Positions 21,577 to 32,583 of a DNA stretch of 64,000 nucleotides are shown one piece after another. Under the pieces are notes generated by a model. The model saw nothing but the letters and a program-made list of their open reading frames with translations. It was not told the origin of the DNA and made no database searches. The stretch spans positions 1 to 64,000 of the forward strand of contig OZ025783.1 in NCBI GenBank assembly GCA_964019425.1, written 5' to 3'. Numbering within the stretch: position 1 is the stretch's first letter; each line of letters begins with the position of its first letter. Source of the DNA: Flectonema sp. DT1601 (lineage: Eukaryota > Euglenozoa > Diplonemea > Diplonemida > Diplonemidae). A program made the translations under genes and the position numbers.

Positions 21577-22652
21577 GTAATTTTTTTCTACAGATCTCCT
21601 AAAAAAGATGGGAACACATAGCTGATCTATCCAAAAGTCTTCATAAGTCCCTGTTAACCATTTTCTTAAAATATAAAAAGTGATAGTAAGTGGTATGGTT
21701 TTGAAATTTAGGTGTATGGCTGCCAATTTAGTTAGCAAAAATTTTCTTTTTGAAATAATTTTTTCCTTCTTAATGAGTTTTGGATTTTAGGTGCCAAGCT
21801 GTGAAAAAGCAATCTTTGATTTCATTTCTTTTTGGGTAAAGGGTCTTTCCTACACAAATAGTTTCAGAACTAACCATTCTTTACAAAAGGTTGGCCTTTA
21901 TTAGTGGCTCCCTTGGGGGGGGTTGGGGGGGGGGCTGCGTTCCGCCATCCCATAGTTCTTCCCACATTTCTATTTTATTGGAAATAATGAACGATAACCT
22001 TATTAATATAACTCGCAAATTCCTATATTCCCATCCCAGGGTCACACACATTGCAGATACAGGTTCGATAAACCTGTTGTAAAATACTTCCAAATGTAAC
22101 AAACAGATAACCTAAGCCACATATCCAATCATCATAAACCTAGCCGTCGTTTTCGTGCTAGCATATTAATATAACAACAACTACAGATATCTTTCAGAAA
22201 AACAAAAACAAAGGATTGATAAAACAGGGTGCAGTGTGCATTTTCAGCTAAGGGAGGACATTTTTCATTTGTCGTCCCGTTGGGACAGAAAAGTAATAAA
22301 TAAATAAAAAGCGAAAAATGCGAAAATGCGAAAAAAAAAAGAAATTGCTTATATATAACGTTTATTTATTTTTATTTTATTTTTTTTTTTCATATTACTT
22401 TTTTTTTTTTTTTCTGCCTCTCCCTTAATCCTGTTCGTTTCTTTGAAACGAAAATTCATTTGAATATTATTCCTTGGTCGGCAACAGTCATTGTCGCCCT
22501 TTGGGCCTGTTGAAAAAAAAAAAAAAAAAAAAAAAAAAAGAAAGTTTACATCGGGAATAGGGCAGGAGCCAAAAGCTCCCAGTCCGTTACTTCCCACCTT
22601 TTCGAAAACTTATTTATAAATAAAAATTGCAGAAAAGTAATAATAATAAAAA

Positions 22653-22896
22653 GTTGCGATATCCCAGGGGTAGTGGTATAACCCTCGCCCTGGGGCTGGG
22701 TGATCGCTGGTTCGACCCCTGCCACTGCAATAACCCATCGCGCCCGTACACGCAATTAGTTCAAATCCCGCACCCGAAGGGCGTCCAGGGTAGGTACCTG
22801 GTAGACTCTCCTACGTTAAGACTGGGGGGAAGGGAAAATGGAAGGATTTCCATAAAGAGGCTAAAAACACACAAATAAATAAATAAAAAAAAAAAA
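22653..22896 (+). mobile_element. tRNA-headed SINE, copy 2
   Basis: Nearly identical to the copy at 20886-21130. The head, perfect B box, body and A-rich tail are all present. Because it lies inside the duplicated block it was most likely copied by segmental duplication and not by its own new insertion. Confidence 0.75.
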
Positions 22897-22907
22897 GAAA
22901 ACCCCAG

Positions 22908-22976
22908 GGCTGCACAGCCGAGTGGATACCTTAAATCTCTTCGGTAGCCGTGGCAAGGGTTCAATTCCCAGGCACA
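22908..22976 (+). repeat. tRNA-Leu-like sequence, shortened copy 3
   Basis: Same shortened form as at 21143, directly after the SINE tail and before a T run. Confidence 0.6.
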
Positions 22977-23028
22977 TTTTTTGTGTTTTTCAACCAGAAA
23001 AATTAGTAAGAAGAAAGTAGCAAGGAAA

Positions 23029-23098
23029 AGGGTACAAAATTGGACTTAACTTAACGCGAGCGAAGCGAGCGTAAAGTTAAGTTCAAATTTGTACCCTG
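23029..23098. repeat. hairpin element, copy 3
   Basis: Same inverted repeat as at 21268, with the GCGAGC centre and followed by GGACGGGTACCTAGCC. Confidence 0.8.
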
Positions 23099-23218
23099 GA
23101 CGGGTACCTAGCCAGGGAATAAAAACAGACGTGACTTGGTTGTAAAAATAATGTTTGTTCAGAAAGCTTAAAAAAAGAAATTGTGCGAGCAACGCGAGCC
23201 TGGAAGGGGTATCTCTAG

Positions 23219-23240
23219 TGCGGGTTTGCGGGTTTGCGGG
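23219..23240 (+). repeat. TTTGCGGG array, fifth copy (under 3 units)
   Basis: The left tag GAAGGGGTATCTCTAGTGC is followed by only two to three units and then by unrelated sequence. It is either a just-founded or a contracted array. Confidence 0.8.
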
Positions 23241-26200
23241 CTTATGTGATGCACATTGTGCTAGGACTGAAAGTACGAGGCAGAGAACTTCTCCACCCGT
23301 CCCTGCGCCTCCGCCTTATTGATCTCGGACCATTTGGGAACTATTGTTTCCCAAAAGCTGCGGATTTTGTAGAGCTTGTCAGCAGGTACGGGGTTGGTGA
23401 CAGTGTAAAACTTTAGATTGGTTCGAATTTAGAGGAACCGATCTCAGGAAGCGAAGTGGGGTGTGTACGCTGGGTCTGATGTACCGTTCCTGTAATCTGA
23501 GATATTTGGCTTATCACAGAGACCCACGAGGATATTGAGTCCTAAAGAGAGTTTGAGTTCAGCTACGTTAAGATTGAGTGCCTAGTTGTTGCTGCAGTGC
23601 GAAATCATCTCATCACCTTTGGGGTGAACACAAGTTCAAATTTCTGCAGTTCCTTCATCAATTTCAGGTCTGACATGTTCTGCAAGGACCGCCGAAACGT
23701 GTGTCGTTTTACCTTGGTGATTTTCTTGCTCCATTTCAGAGGGGAAATGCTTGGCTCTATTGTACTCTCTTCATCGCTCGAAGAAGACTCAGGAGCACCC
23801 AAATCTGGGATAGGTGACCCTACTGAATCATTTTTCGATGGAAATAGTTTTAGGGATTTTAATTTTTGGCTGAAAACATGGGATAGTCATGGGCAACCTG
23901 GCTAAGACTGTCCCCCAGTGCAAAAAAAAAAAAATGAACTTTTTCTCAGAAAAAGCTGGTGATTTTTGCAGCACGATCCCACATAAAATTTGTCGTTTTT
24001 GGGCAGCTCTGGCTCCCTTGTACTCACAAGGTACATTTTTCCCCTTTGTCAAAAAAAAAAAAACGCGAAAGGCCACTATAGTGGCCTTCAGGGCTTAAAG
24101 GGTTATTATAAAATAAAATAAAAACATTACACAAACAAACATCATAGGGGATACCGCATCTCTTGTTGTACTGTTGTTGTAAAAGATGTCGTGAGATATT
24201 CAAACTTCTTCAATCAGGTTTCTCATCCCCGCCCTGCACTTCACTTGGCGTGGATGTCATGGTTTTTGTTTTCTTTCTTGGGATGTTGTCTGTGGGGGCA
24301 GAGAGTCATGTACATGAATTCCTTCTATTCTCATGATTGATGTCTGAATGTGAAGAAGGTGACAATCTCATTCCACTTACTAAGATAACTACTCACAGAC
24401 TAAACTGCACAAAACTGATGTTTTCTTCTTTTCTTTCTCTTTCAGTCATTTATTTTTTTTGACACCAGCCCAAAAAAACAGCTACAATGCTGTCAAAAGC
24501 ACACGGGCTGGTTCTTTTGTAAAATATTGCTCAATAAATGAAACAAATCTTCGTCAGACACCAGTCGACAGAAGAAGGATTGGGAAGAAATGTATACCCA
24601 AATATCCAATAGTTACACAGCACTTATCCAACAGAGCTGAAGCCTTTGTTGGAAGTCAGTGCCAATGACAGTCGGTTTTTCCCAACTACTTTTTCAGGCT
24701 CTCAACATGGGAAGCAAATCGCTACCAGTAAATTCCGCCTTGATATTTGAAGACTAAATTATCAGTTTTCATTAATAAAAAAAAAAAGGGATTCCCAAAA
24801 TGCAAGTGTTAACTATAAAGGGGAAAAAAACTGACAACCAAAATAAGTCAAAGGAATCTTATATTTCAAAGTCTCTCGTAGTTGATGCCACGAACTCATG
24901 TGTCATTGATCATTTTATTGTAGAATACGATACCTGATAGATGCGTTCACAACCTGAGAAAACGGATAGATCACACAACAGAGAATGCGATCAAATAATA
25001 AGATACAAAGAGCTTACGGAGTATTCTACTCTCTTCGACCTCTGAAAGCAAAGAAACGCAAACACACGGTCCAGCTGGAAAGATGATAAAGGAAAGCATT
25101 TTATACCGCCCAAAGAAAAAAGAAGAAAAAAAAATAACAGTAACAAACAAACTTACAAAGGGAAAATGAGAAATGAACAAAAGCCTGTATTTACAGCGAC
25201 CATCACGCATGATATAATTGATCTGCTTGAGGTATGAAGACGTGTCGCTTGTTTTGCGCTTTACGAAGCCAAGGGTCGCTGAAACTATGCGACCCAAGGC
25301 AAGAAATAATGGAACAGAGACGGGTCACAAAGAACCTGTGCAAGAAAGAAACTATGAGAGAAAATAGCAGAGACGTATTTCTTAAGCAGAGTTACGATCA
25401 AATAATTCATCAAAGAGAATCTGACTCTGTCAAAAGAACAGAAAGCAAGGGCTACACAACACACTTAGATCCGAAAACTATGTATTGGCGAACAAATATT
25501 ACACTATTAAGATACTAAAAAAGATTAACAACACAACTAAAAAAAAAGATAAATGAATAAACTTGTTTTCTTTTTTGATCAGAATTTTGAGCTTCAGTCT
25601 GCGCTAAACTTAATACTTACTTACCTCAGACTTTAGACGGAACTTATTTCCAAATAATAATTTGGGGATAGTTGTCATGCTGGAGACAGGATGACAACCA
25701 CCTGTGTCGGAATCACATTTCCTTCCTCTCACAATCCATGAAAAACGGATTATTCACTGTTCCCTTGGCACGCTTTCTTAGAACCTCAGCGATAAATCTT
25801 GTAGTATATTTTACGTTTTTATTTCAAAATAAAAAGATAGTTCCTTTTTTCTTGCTCACGTGGACTAAGTACACCAGATTGGTTTCCACTGCAAGTCCAA
25901 GAACACAACAACTCAATAATTCTTAAAAAATAAACGAAAAGCAACTTTTTTCAAAAAAAATGTGCTGTAGGGCCTGTCAACATATTTGTTCTATTCCGTT
26001 TTTTTTTCTTTTTTATTTTTTATTTTTTTTTTGAGTTGAAATTTGACCAAAAAAAATAAAATAAAAATTGCATTTCGACTAGGGAATAAATAGCAGCGAT
26101 GCAAGGGAAAGCGTATATAAAAAAAAAATCAAATTAAAATGATTGTAGTGCCTCACTGCACAAAAGTAACGATAATAATAGTAAGTTACAATTTTCTGCA

Positions 26201-27441
26201 CAAGTCGCAGTTGCAGCTGCCTTCTTTCTTTTAATGTTTTCTTCAACGTTGGTGACGCACGTTTTTTTTTATTTCTCCCCTTCTGAAAAATGAAAAGAGG
26301 GGAAACTTCTGTTGATCAAACCGTAAAACTCAAAAGATGCGCTTATGAGTTTGAGTATAGACTGTTTCTGTCTTGCTGCGGGACTTGGGTTGGTTGCAAC
26401 AAAAATTGTTTTATGGCTGGGAAAAAAAAATATAACACTTCTTACTAGCAGAAAAATCCGGTGAACATAGTACCCCAGAATAACTACACATCTGAAAACA
26501 TGTCAGATACAATGACCTTCCCAAAATTGGTAAAAGAGTAGCAGTGCTGTCTTCTTCCCTTTCGGGGAATAACAAAAACTGTCACCTACTGTGGTCTGCT
26601 TAGATACTCTAAAATAATTCTTTTTTTATTTTTTTCTAATTCTTTTTATTTTTTTTTCCAGCCAGCGTTATACTCCCCGCGGCTGTCGAAGAAAAAAAAA
26701 AAAAAAAAAAAAAAAGTTGTTTCTTTATTTATTTTAGTTCTCAACAAAATGAGGCCCCCCTGACAGCTTCTCAGTGGGTAGATTGATATTTCTCTAGAAG
26801 GAAATGAAAGAAAAAAAAAATAGTTGATAGTGCTAGATCGCAATGAAACAATACTTCATTTGCACAACAAGCAGGTGGTCGGATCACTCGGTAAGTGCTG
26901 AAAACTAAACATCGAGTGACCCTTCCAACCCCTTTTAACATAATATCCTTTACGTCGTTGTACTTTAAAGTAGCCGCATCGAACGGACGCTTTTCGCGCA
27001 CAGGGAACGAGCAGTAAAAAAGAAAAGAAAAAAAAGTTTATAGGAATTTCTGAACAGACAGAAACAGAAGTTTATCTTGTAGTAACATGTGTATTCATCA
27101 GTATTGTATCGAAGGATGACTTTTTGCCCTGTCGGGAGTTTTATCTGATCGTTGATTCTGGTTCGAAGTAACGAAGAACAAACAACGAAGTTGAAAATAA
27201 TGAAAGGTTTTTCTTTCAATCATTGTTTCTGTATTTAGAATGGGACTAGATGACTTGAACCGTCCAGTAGCTCTAATTATAGAAAACATGATGAACAGCT
27301 TTGACGAAACCTCAACAAAAAAATAAAAATAAAAGATTTCAGAATTGATTATTCGGTCAATACTTTCATCAGAAAGAAAGGCACTTCACTATGTCGAGAG
27401 ATGATCTGATAGGTAAAGACAAACAACTGAATATTAATATT
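23241..27441. other. 4.2-kb AT-rich region without a supportable gene
   Basis: This stretch has many A and T runs and only short ORFs of no recognisable family. A minus-strand ORF of 65 codons at 23605-23802 has ordinary amino-acid composition and might be an exon, but nothing joins to it. A perfect palindrome lies at 24069-24088. The region separates the repeat block from the minus-strand gene run and may hold the 3' end signals or a boundary for that transcription. Confidence 0.4.
24069..24088. repeat. perfect 20-bp palindrome
   Basis: AAGGCCACTATAGTGGCCTT is its own reverse complement. It is flanked on the left by an A run and CGCG and on the right by CAGGGCTTAAAGGGTTA. It could be the remnant terminal hairpin of a small DNA transposon or a protein-binding site; no second copy was noticed. 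Confidence 0.7.
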
Positions 27442-29054
27442 CTAGTGAGCTACCTGTATACTTTCCTTTGCAATACCAATTATACACACACTACCATTTC
27501 CACTTCCATTAGAAACTCCATTCTTCGTAGTCAGCAGATCATATTCGACAGCTGACTCTGCTGAGGTAGGTTGTCCATTCTCAACGTACGCGTTTTCTGG
27601 GTATGTCTCACTTGGCCAACGTGGTGGCAGGGAATCAATTGGAGAAGCAAAAGAAGCATTCTCTTTCAACTCTGTGAAATCACCGTGAGTTGCAATGTCA
27701 TTAACATCACTCAGCAGTGGAGGTGATTTCAATTCATGTTGGATTCTTGGCGAGTCAACTGCATGTTCTGTTTTACTCTTCCTTGTGGCGAGTACCACCA
27801 AACCTGAGATGCTGATTGCACACCCAACAGCGAAGAGTACAGCATCGAGATGCTTAATTTCTCTATACTCCTGGTAGAATATTAAGCCGCTCAAAATACC
27901 CATTGCGACCCACAGCGCCTGGTAGACAGGAAGCACAAACAAAGCGTCTCTGTAAATTCTGAGCGAGCAATTCAAGTATGTGATCTGAAGGAACAAACAC
28001 GTCAACATTGGAACTAAGAACAGGAACGTGAAACCAACACTCTTCGCTGCACTGTCATCGCTTCCGTAGACAGCATTTGAAAAGAATTTTAAAACAGCCT
28101 GTTTTTGATTATATAAAACTACCCTGTCCGGGCTTCTGGGCCTTCTACGAATTTAAAAACATACTTTAGCAAACATAACACTTTGAGCACCCACAGACCC
28201 TGCAAATATTGCGTGGATTGAGGGATAGAACTGCGGCCCGAACCGAGTTACAAATACGAAATGTTTGTGTCGCGGAATGCCTTCAAGTAGGTCCAGGTTG
28301 TTGTGAAGCTGTTTTTTTTTTTTTTTTTCCTTTCTTCGTTTCTCAAATCACTTCTAACAATAAAAATGATCTTTTTCGGTCAGTCTCTTGGAATAAATAA
28401 ACATACCCAAACAGTTTCCAACACGTCTTCAATGACACCTTCCTCAACGAGTGTCCTCTGCATTATCGTAAATCCTTTCATGAAGTAGACGAGAACGAGC
28501 AACGCTATCAGAACGAATGAACCATACATTAAGAACAATGGAGCGTAAAAGTAGGACAGAAGACAAGGAGTATGAACATTGTGTTCTTCACCTGCTCCAT
28601 AAAGGCAGGCCACGATAGTACCAGTGACAGCAAGAATACACCCAATGACATCGTGTTTCGTCAACTTCTCCTTTAGAAAGACAGGCGTGATCAAAATATT
28701 AGCCACCATCGTCGACGCTCCTAATGCCGCAACCCTTGAGAGCGGTACGAAGGGCAGCGCTGCCATATCAAAAATACTTCCCATTACCATGCAAAGTAAC
28801 CCAGACCACCATTGCCACATTTTGCAACTGTTTTGCCGTTCCTCAACTGGCAGCTTTGAGTTTCTGTTGTGCGCCCATTTTTGAAGATTTACTCCAAAAC
28901 ACGAAATGAACGAGGCAGCGATAACAAGAAGAGTTCCCATCGCAACGAGTGGTGTGCTGACGGCATCTCTTCCAGTCTCGGCAGACCCGCAGACCTCGTC
29001 AACCAAAGTCAGCGTTGATATCGTTAACGTTGACGTTGGGCCATCTACCGCCAT
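27442..29054 (-). CDS. NIPA-like magnesium transporter, three exons
   Basis: Predicted membrane carrier of the NIPA family, which moves Mg2+ in animals; the substrate here is inferred from family. Exons are 29054-28407, 28308-28165 and 28098-27442, giving 482 residues; the introns are 98 and 66 bp, both with GTATGT donors and CAG acceptors, and all joins are in phase. Family marks are FGVNLQKWAHN in the first helices, ALGASTMVANILITPVFLKE with the following TGTIVACLYGA, and after the introns AGSVGAQSVMFAKA and DALFVLPVYQALWVAMGILSG. About nine membrane helices fit. The C-terminal 110 residues are a polar tail. A CCAG lies 20 bases before the ATG. The last codons could be followed by another intron (ACAG then GTAGCT), which I cannot settle. 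Confidence 0.85.
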
Positions 29055-29617
29055 TTTGTAGTTAAGGTAGAAGGCTGGCAGAAAGCAAAAATAAAAACAT
29101 TAAAAACATTCACCACCCATAACTAACTCACAATCTGATATTTCCATTTTGTGATCCCAACTGAGAAGAGCTTGAAGTAATGTTTCTGTTTTAGTCAAAT
29201 TAAAAAAGATGAATAAAAAACAAACAAAAAAAAAAAAATAATCTCAAAAGAAATAACAATATCTAGGGAACAAGTTTCTTTTTTGGGGGTGATAATTTAA
29301 CACGTAAAAAAAACGTTACGCTGGTACAAAATATAACAACACAAAGCAATTAATAAAAGATACGACATCATTAAAATTCCTTCAGAATGAGGAAATCGAT
29401 CCGCGGATAGCCCGCAGCTGACTTATAAGGTACGACAAGGATGACATGAATCAACTAGTAAACAACCTTTTTCTTTACTTCGTGACAATTAGTGAGGCTA
29501 GATTACGAATGGGGTGTGTCTTGGAAGACTTTTACTACTAATTTAAGCACAAAAAAGAATAGTTTGGGAGAATTGCACAAATATAAATAAGAATTCTATG
29601 AACAGCTAACTTAATAA
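29055..29617. other. intergenic, AT-rich
   Basis: No gene. It contains the CCAG and pyrimidine-rich stretch just before the NIPA-like start (29075-29095, read on the minus strand) and A runs. The left part should carry the 5' flank of nothing else, since the next gene ends here at 29618. Confidence 0.5.
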
Positions 29618-31096
29618 TTAATTACTTCTATAAGGAGCTCTACCACTACCTAATTGAGTAATACTAAATGATGAAGATCTCGATGAAAGACCAACTGATG
29701 TCGGCATGTCAGCGGGTTGTGTTGGAGGAGTTGATTTAAGAGTTCGCCAGGAAGGACGGGACGCGAACATACTTTCATTTAAATTTACGATTGGAGCTGT
29801 TGACAGATCCGACTGCATGACGTCGTTCCAACGCTGACGACTTGGAAGTTGCTGCGAATATGAGTTCCCTCCAATTCCAGAAAAAGGATTCGGATGAATT
29901 GATAACGAGTCTGGTGGTACAGTTGATGACTCGCTGCATCGAATGTCGAGTTCAGATCCTTCGTTTCCTTCAAATCCAACGACGTGTTCATCATCAGGTT
30001 CTTCAACATAAGAATGATCAACTCCAACATCAGTCGACTCTTTAGGACGACCACATAATATAACTGTCGGCATTTCCTCTGCAGCAGACATCTCTGCGAG
30101 TACGGGTCTCTCTCGCTTTCGAACATCCGTTCTGTGAATGCAGGAGATGGTTTGATCATTCCAACGTACTTCAATCCAATCTCCTTTAGTACTTAGGATC
30201 TTAACGGGGTAGTATTCATTATTTCTCTTGGCTTCAACTGGAGGACTCGGAGGAATGACGGACATAACGGGTGAAACCGATTGCGCTGGCGGAGTGCTGT
30301 GAGATGACGTTTCGGTGTTGACGATTGCAGAAGTAGAGTTTCCGATTCGCTTGGTTGGTGAAGCTACCACAATGGGAGGAGGAGAACGAGAACGAGAACG
30401 AATTCCATTCATTGAGGAGTCGCTAGAAGATGAAATCATCGGTCGCGATCTTCCCTGAGCGACGGTTGGCGACCTACTTCTGTGTCGATACTGTTTTGTG
30501 TCATCACTCAGCCACTGCTCTGATTCAACACAGTTTGGAATAGACAACGGCTCTGTGAGTGGTGTCTGTGACGGCTTCGACTTTAATATGACGGAATCGA
30601 TAACCTGAACGGTGAGACATATCGAAACTGGAACTCCATCTTTTTGCAAAACTACTTCTTTTGTAGCTAATGTCGGGGGTGGAGTTGACCCTCTGCTGCT
30701 ACTTTGGGTGTTGCCACTGTTTAGATCCATTGGAATTTGCTGCAGAGATGCAGCAAGTTCTTCAAAATAGAGAGCGCAAACATCGAGTTTCTGTTCAAAG
30801 ATTCCGACCAGTTTCTCTTCGTTATTTCCATTTCGCACAGCTTCCATTAGTGTAAAGCCGAGCTGCTTTTTTTTCCTTTCTATCAAAGTTGTGTTAAATT
30901 CTAAACATTCATCAATTCGATAAACTCCATTCTCATCAACAGTTCCAACAGTTGTAGTACCCTTGTGCTTTCCCTTCGACCATCTCACAGCTAAACGAGC
31001 ACCAGGTACCCTCCCTTTTACTACAACCTTTTTAATTGTGATTCTCATCCCTACTGTGATGCCCGTACTTCGTAATCTCCTGAAGACCGATGGCAT
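29618..31096 (-). CDS. NT-C2 domain protein with a Tudor-like segment
   Basis: A 492-residue protein in one exon. Residues about 17-170 resemble the NT-C2 domain of EEIG1/EHBP1-type proteins: MRITIKKVVVKGRVPGARL, VRWSKGKHKGTT, CLEFNTTLI, then KLVGIFEQKLDVCALYFEEL and a final strand VPVSICLTVQVID. Such domains attach proteins to membranes or the cytoskeleton. After a Ser/Arg/Pro-rich linker, residues about 290-330 (YYPVKILSTKGDWIEVRW) look like a Tudor or Agenet barrel. The rest is disordered. The start follows a CATCAG by 16 bases. The two domain calls rest on pattern memory only and the combination is one I do not recognise. Confidence 0.6.
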   Translation of the reverse strand: MPSVFRRLRSTGITVGMRITIKKVVVKGRVPGARLAVRWSKGKHKGTTTVGTVDENGVYRIDECLEFNTTLIERKKKQLGFTLMEAVRNGNNEEKLVGIFEQKLDVCALYFEELAASLQQIPMDLNSGNTQSSSRGSTPPPTLATKEVVLQKDGVPVSICLTVQVIDSVILKSKPSQTPLTEPLSIPNCVESEQWLSDDTKQYRHRSRSPTVAQGRSRPMISSSSDSSMNGIRSRSRSPPPIVVASPTKRIGNSTSAIVNTETSSHSTPPAQSVSPVMSVIPPSPPVEAKRNNEYYPVKILSTKGDWIEVRWNDQTISCIHRTDVRKRERPVLAEMSAAEEMPTVILCGRPKESTDVGVDHSYVEEPDDEHVVGFEGNEGSELDIRCSESSTVPPDSLSIHPNPFSGIGGNSYSQQLPSRQRWNDVMQSDLSTAPIVNLNESMFASRPSWRTLKSTPPTQPADMPTSVGLSSRSSSFSITQLGSGRAPYRSN

Positions 31097-31478
31097 CGTG
31101 TGATGGTGTGGCCTGATGAAATCGAATAATTATTATTTGATATGCCTTGTTTTTGTAATAGTTGTTATTGATCCTGTCAAACAAGAGAAAATAAATAATC
31201 CATCACACAAAGCTGACTACTTTATTGCCGACGCTCAAGAACTCGCGTCTTTGCGCAGACTAAAATTGATTGTTGAATGTCAACTGAAGTGTACTTGGTC
31301 AGGTGGTCGTTACGTGGATGCTGTGAAATTTTGGCATGCGCGACTGCAAAAAGTAAAACCCTTTTGGTCGTAAAGGGTTTCTCATCTCTGACTATCAGCG
31401 CCAAGCCCTATGCAACCAACCACATTATACTTCACCCTCAGGAATTACTGGATAAGATCAATTATCATTCTAACTGCA
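31097..31478. other. intergenic
   Basis: No gene recognised. The CAG proposed as the splice acceptor of the NT-C2 gene is at 31113-31115 on the minus strand. Short plus-strand ORFs here have no homology that I can see. Confidence 0.5.
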
Positions 31479-31988
31479 CTATGACTCTTTGTGCCGAGCT
31501 ACTAGATCGAGTTCTGTTGTTTCAAGTTTCTCGAGAATCTGAGCCACAACTAAGTGGTCATCAATTTTCTTCATTCCGATGTACATGTCAAAGTCGTTAT
31601 CTGAAACACCAGACTTCTCTTCGATTTGTTTTTTAATTTTCCAAATCGAAGTGTCAACAGAAATCCCATCCAAAGATATTTCTCGAAGTGACTCGAAGAT
31701 CGGAGGGAGGTCAGCTTCGGTTTTCGGCTTCGGTGGCTCCTCTACAGTCGTCTCTGAAGACGAGTTTGAGGATGACGGGATGCCGCTCTCTTCCGGCTTA
31801 AATACTTCGAGTCCTAATCCTCCCCAAAATTCGTGGAATTCATCCTCACGATAAAAACTTTCTTCACTCATGTTTTTAAAAGTATCTTTTGGTCCTTCAT
31901 ATGTTATCGTTGCACCACCAACTGTGACACTCCTTTTGATCACGTCACCGCAATATCTCCTCGCTGAGGATCCCCACACGCGGAGCAT
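31479..31988 (-). CDS. 169-residue protein, unknown, possible mitochondrial presequence
   Basis: The protein begins MLRVWGSSARRYCGDVIKRS, a short Arg-rich stretch without acidic residues that could direct import to mitochondria. A conserved-looking acidic middle, a Ser/Thr/Pro linker and a C-terminal alpha-helical part (KIKKQIEEKSG, HLVVAQILEKLE) follow. A CTAG lies 15 bases before the ATG. I do not recognise the family. Composition and position in the minus-strand gene run support it as real. Confidence 0.6.
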   Translation of the reverse strand: MLRVWGSSARRYCGDVIKRSVTVGGATITYEGPKDTFKNMSEESFYREDEFHEFWGGLGLEVFKPEESGIPSSSNSSSETTVEEPPKPKTEADLPPIFESLREISLDGISVDTSIWKIKKQIEEKSGVSDNDFDMYIGMKKIDDHLVVAQILEKLETTELDLVARHKES

Positions 31989-32583
31989 CTCTTTTAATAT
32001 TAACTAGTATGAAGAAGTTAGACGTATTCCAAGGTTCCAACAAACTAGAATGGTAAGCAGACTAAAGAACTTTTACAAAAACTGACTGAAATACAAAAAT
32101 GTTTCAAAATATATCTCAAAACATGCCGTCATCCTCCCATATATGATTTGCAATATCTCAAACGTTCCTGCTCTCACCCACCTCTTACTTTGGAGGAGGC
32201 AACTCTCTTGCCAGAAACCTTGAGAAGCAACCCATTTACCGATTGTTGGTTTATGATAAAAAGAAATTAAATAAAAAGAAAATTAAAAATGAAAATTCTC
32301 AAGCACGTAATTCTACCAAAAGTATACTAATACGTGAAAGGTGAAGTCTGTAAGTGTTTCGAACATTCTTATATTCAACAGCGGTGAAGGCCTTTCAGCC
32401 CAGCCGATGAAAACGTCGGTACGGGTTTTCACAGTGGAAGTCGTCACCAACAAAAATACTTAAAAAAAGAAGAAAAAATATAAAAAAACTTTTGAATCGA
32501 AAAACAGAAGTACTTCTAAACTCTAAAAACTGTTCATTATTTCTTCCGTTGAATATTTCTATTCATAAACAGATTAAGGTTCC
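31989..32583. other. intergenic
   Basis: AT-rich, no gene seen. It should contain the end of the 674-residue coiled-coil transcript unit upstream of it and the acceptor site of the 169-residue gene at 32004. Confidence 0.5.

Larger units (their letters stand above)
21759..23240 (+). repeat. large direct duplication, copy B
   Basis: This is the second copy of the block at 19912-21575. It has the same internal elements in the same order, ends in a very short 8-mer array, and differs mainly in T- and A-run lengths and a few substitutions. Confidence 0.9.

Noticed and set aside
116-23240. CRISPR array
   Set aside because: The units are directly adjacent without spacers and the genome is eukaryotic.
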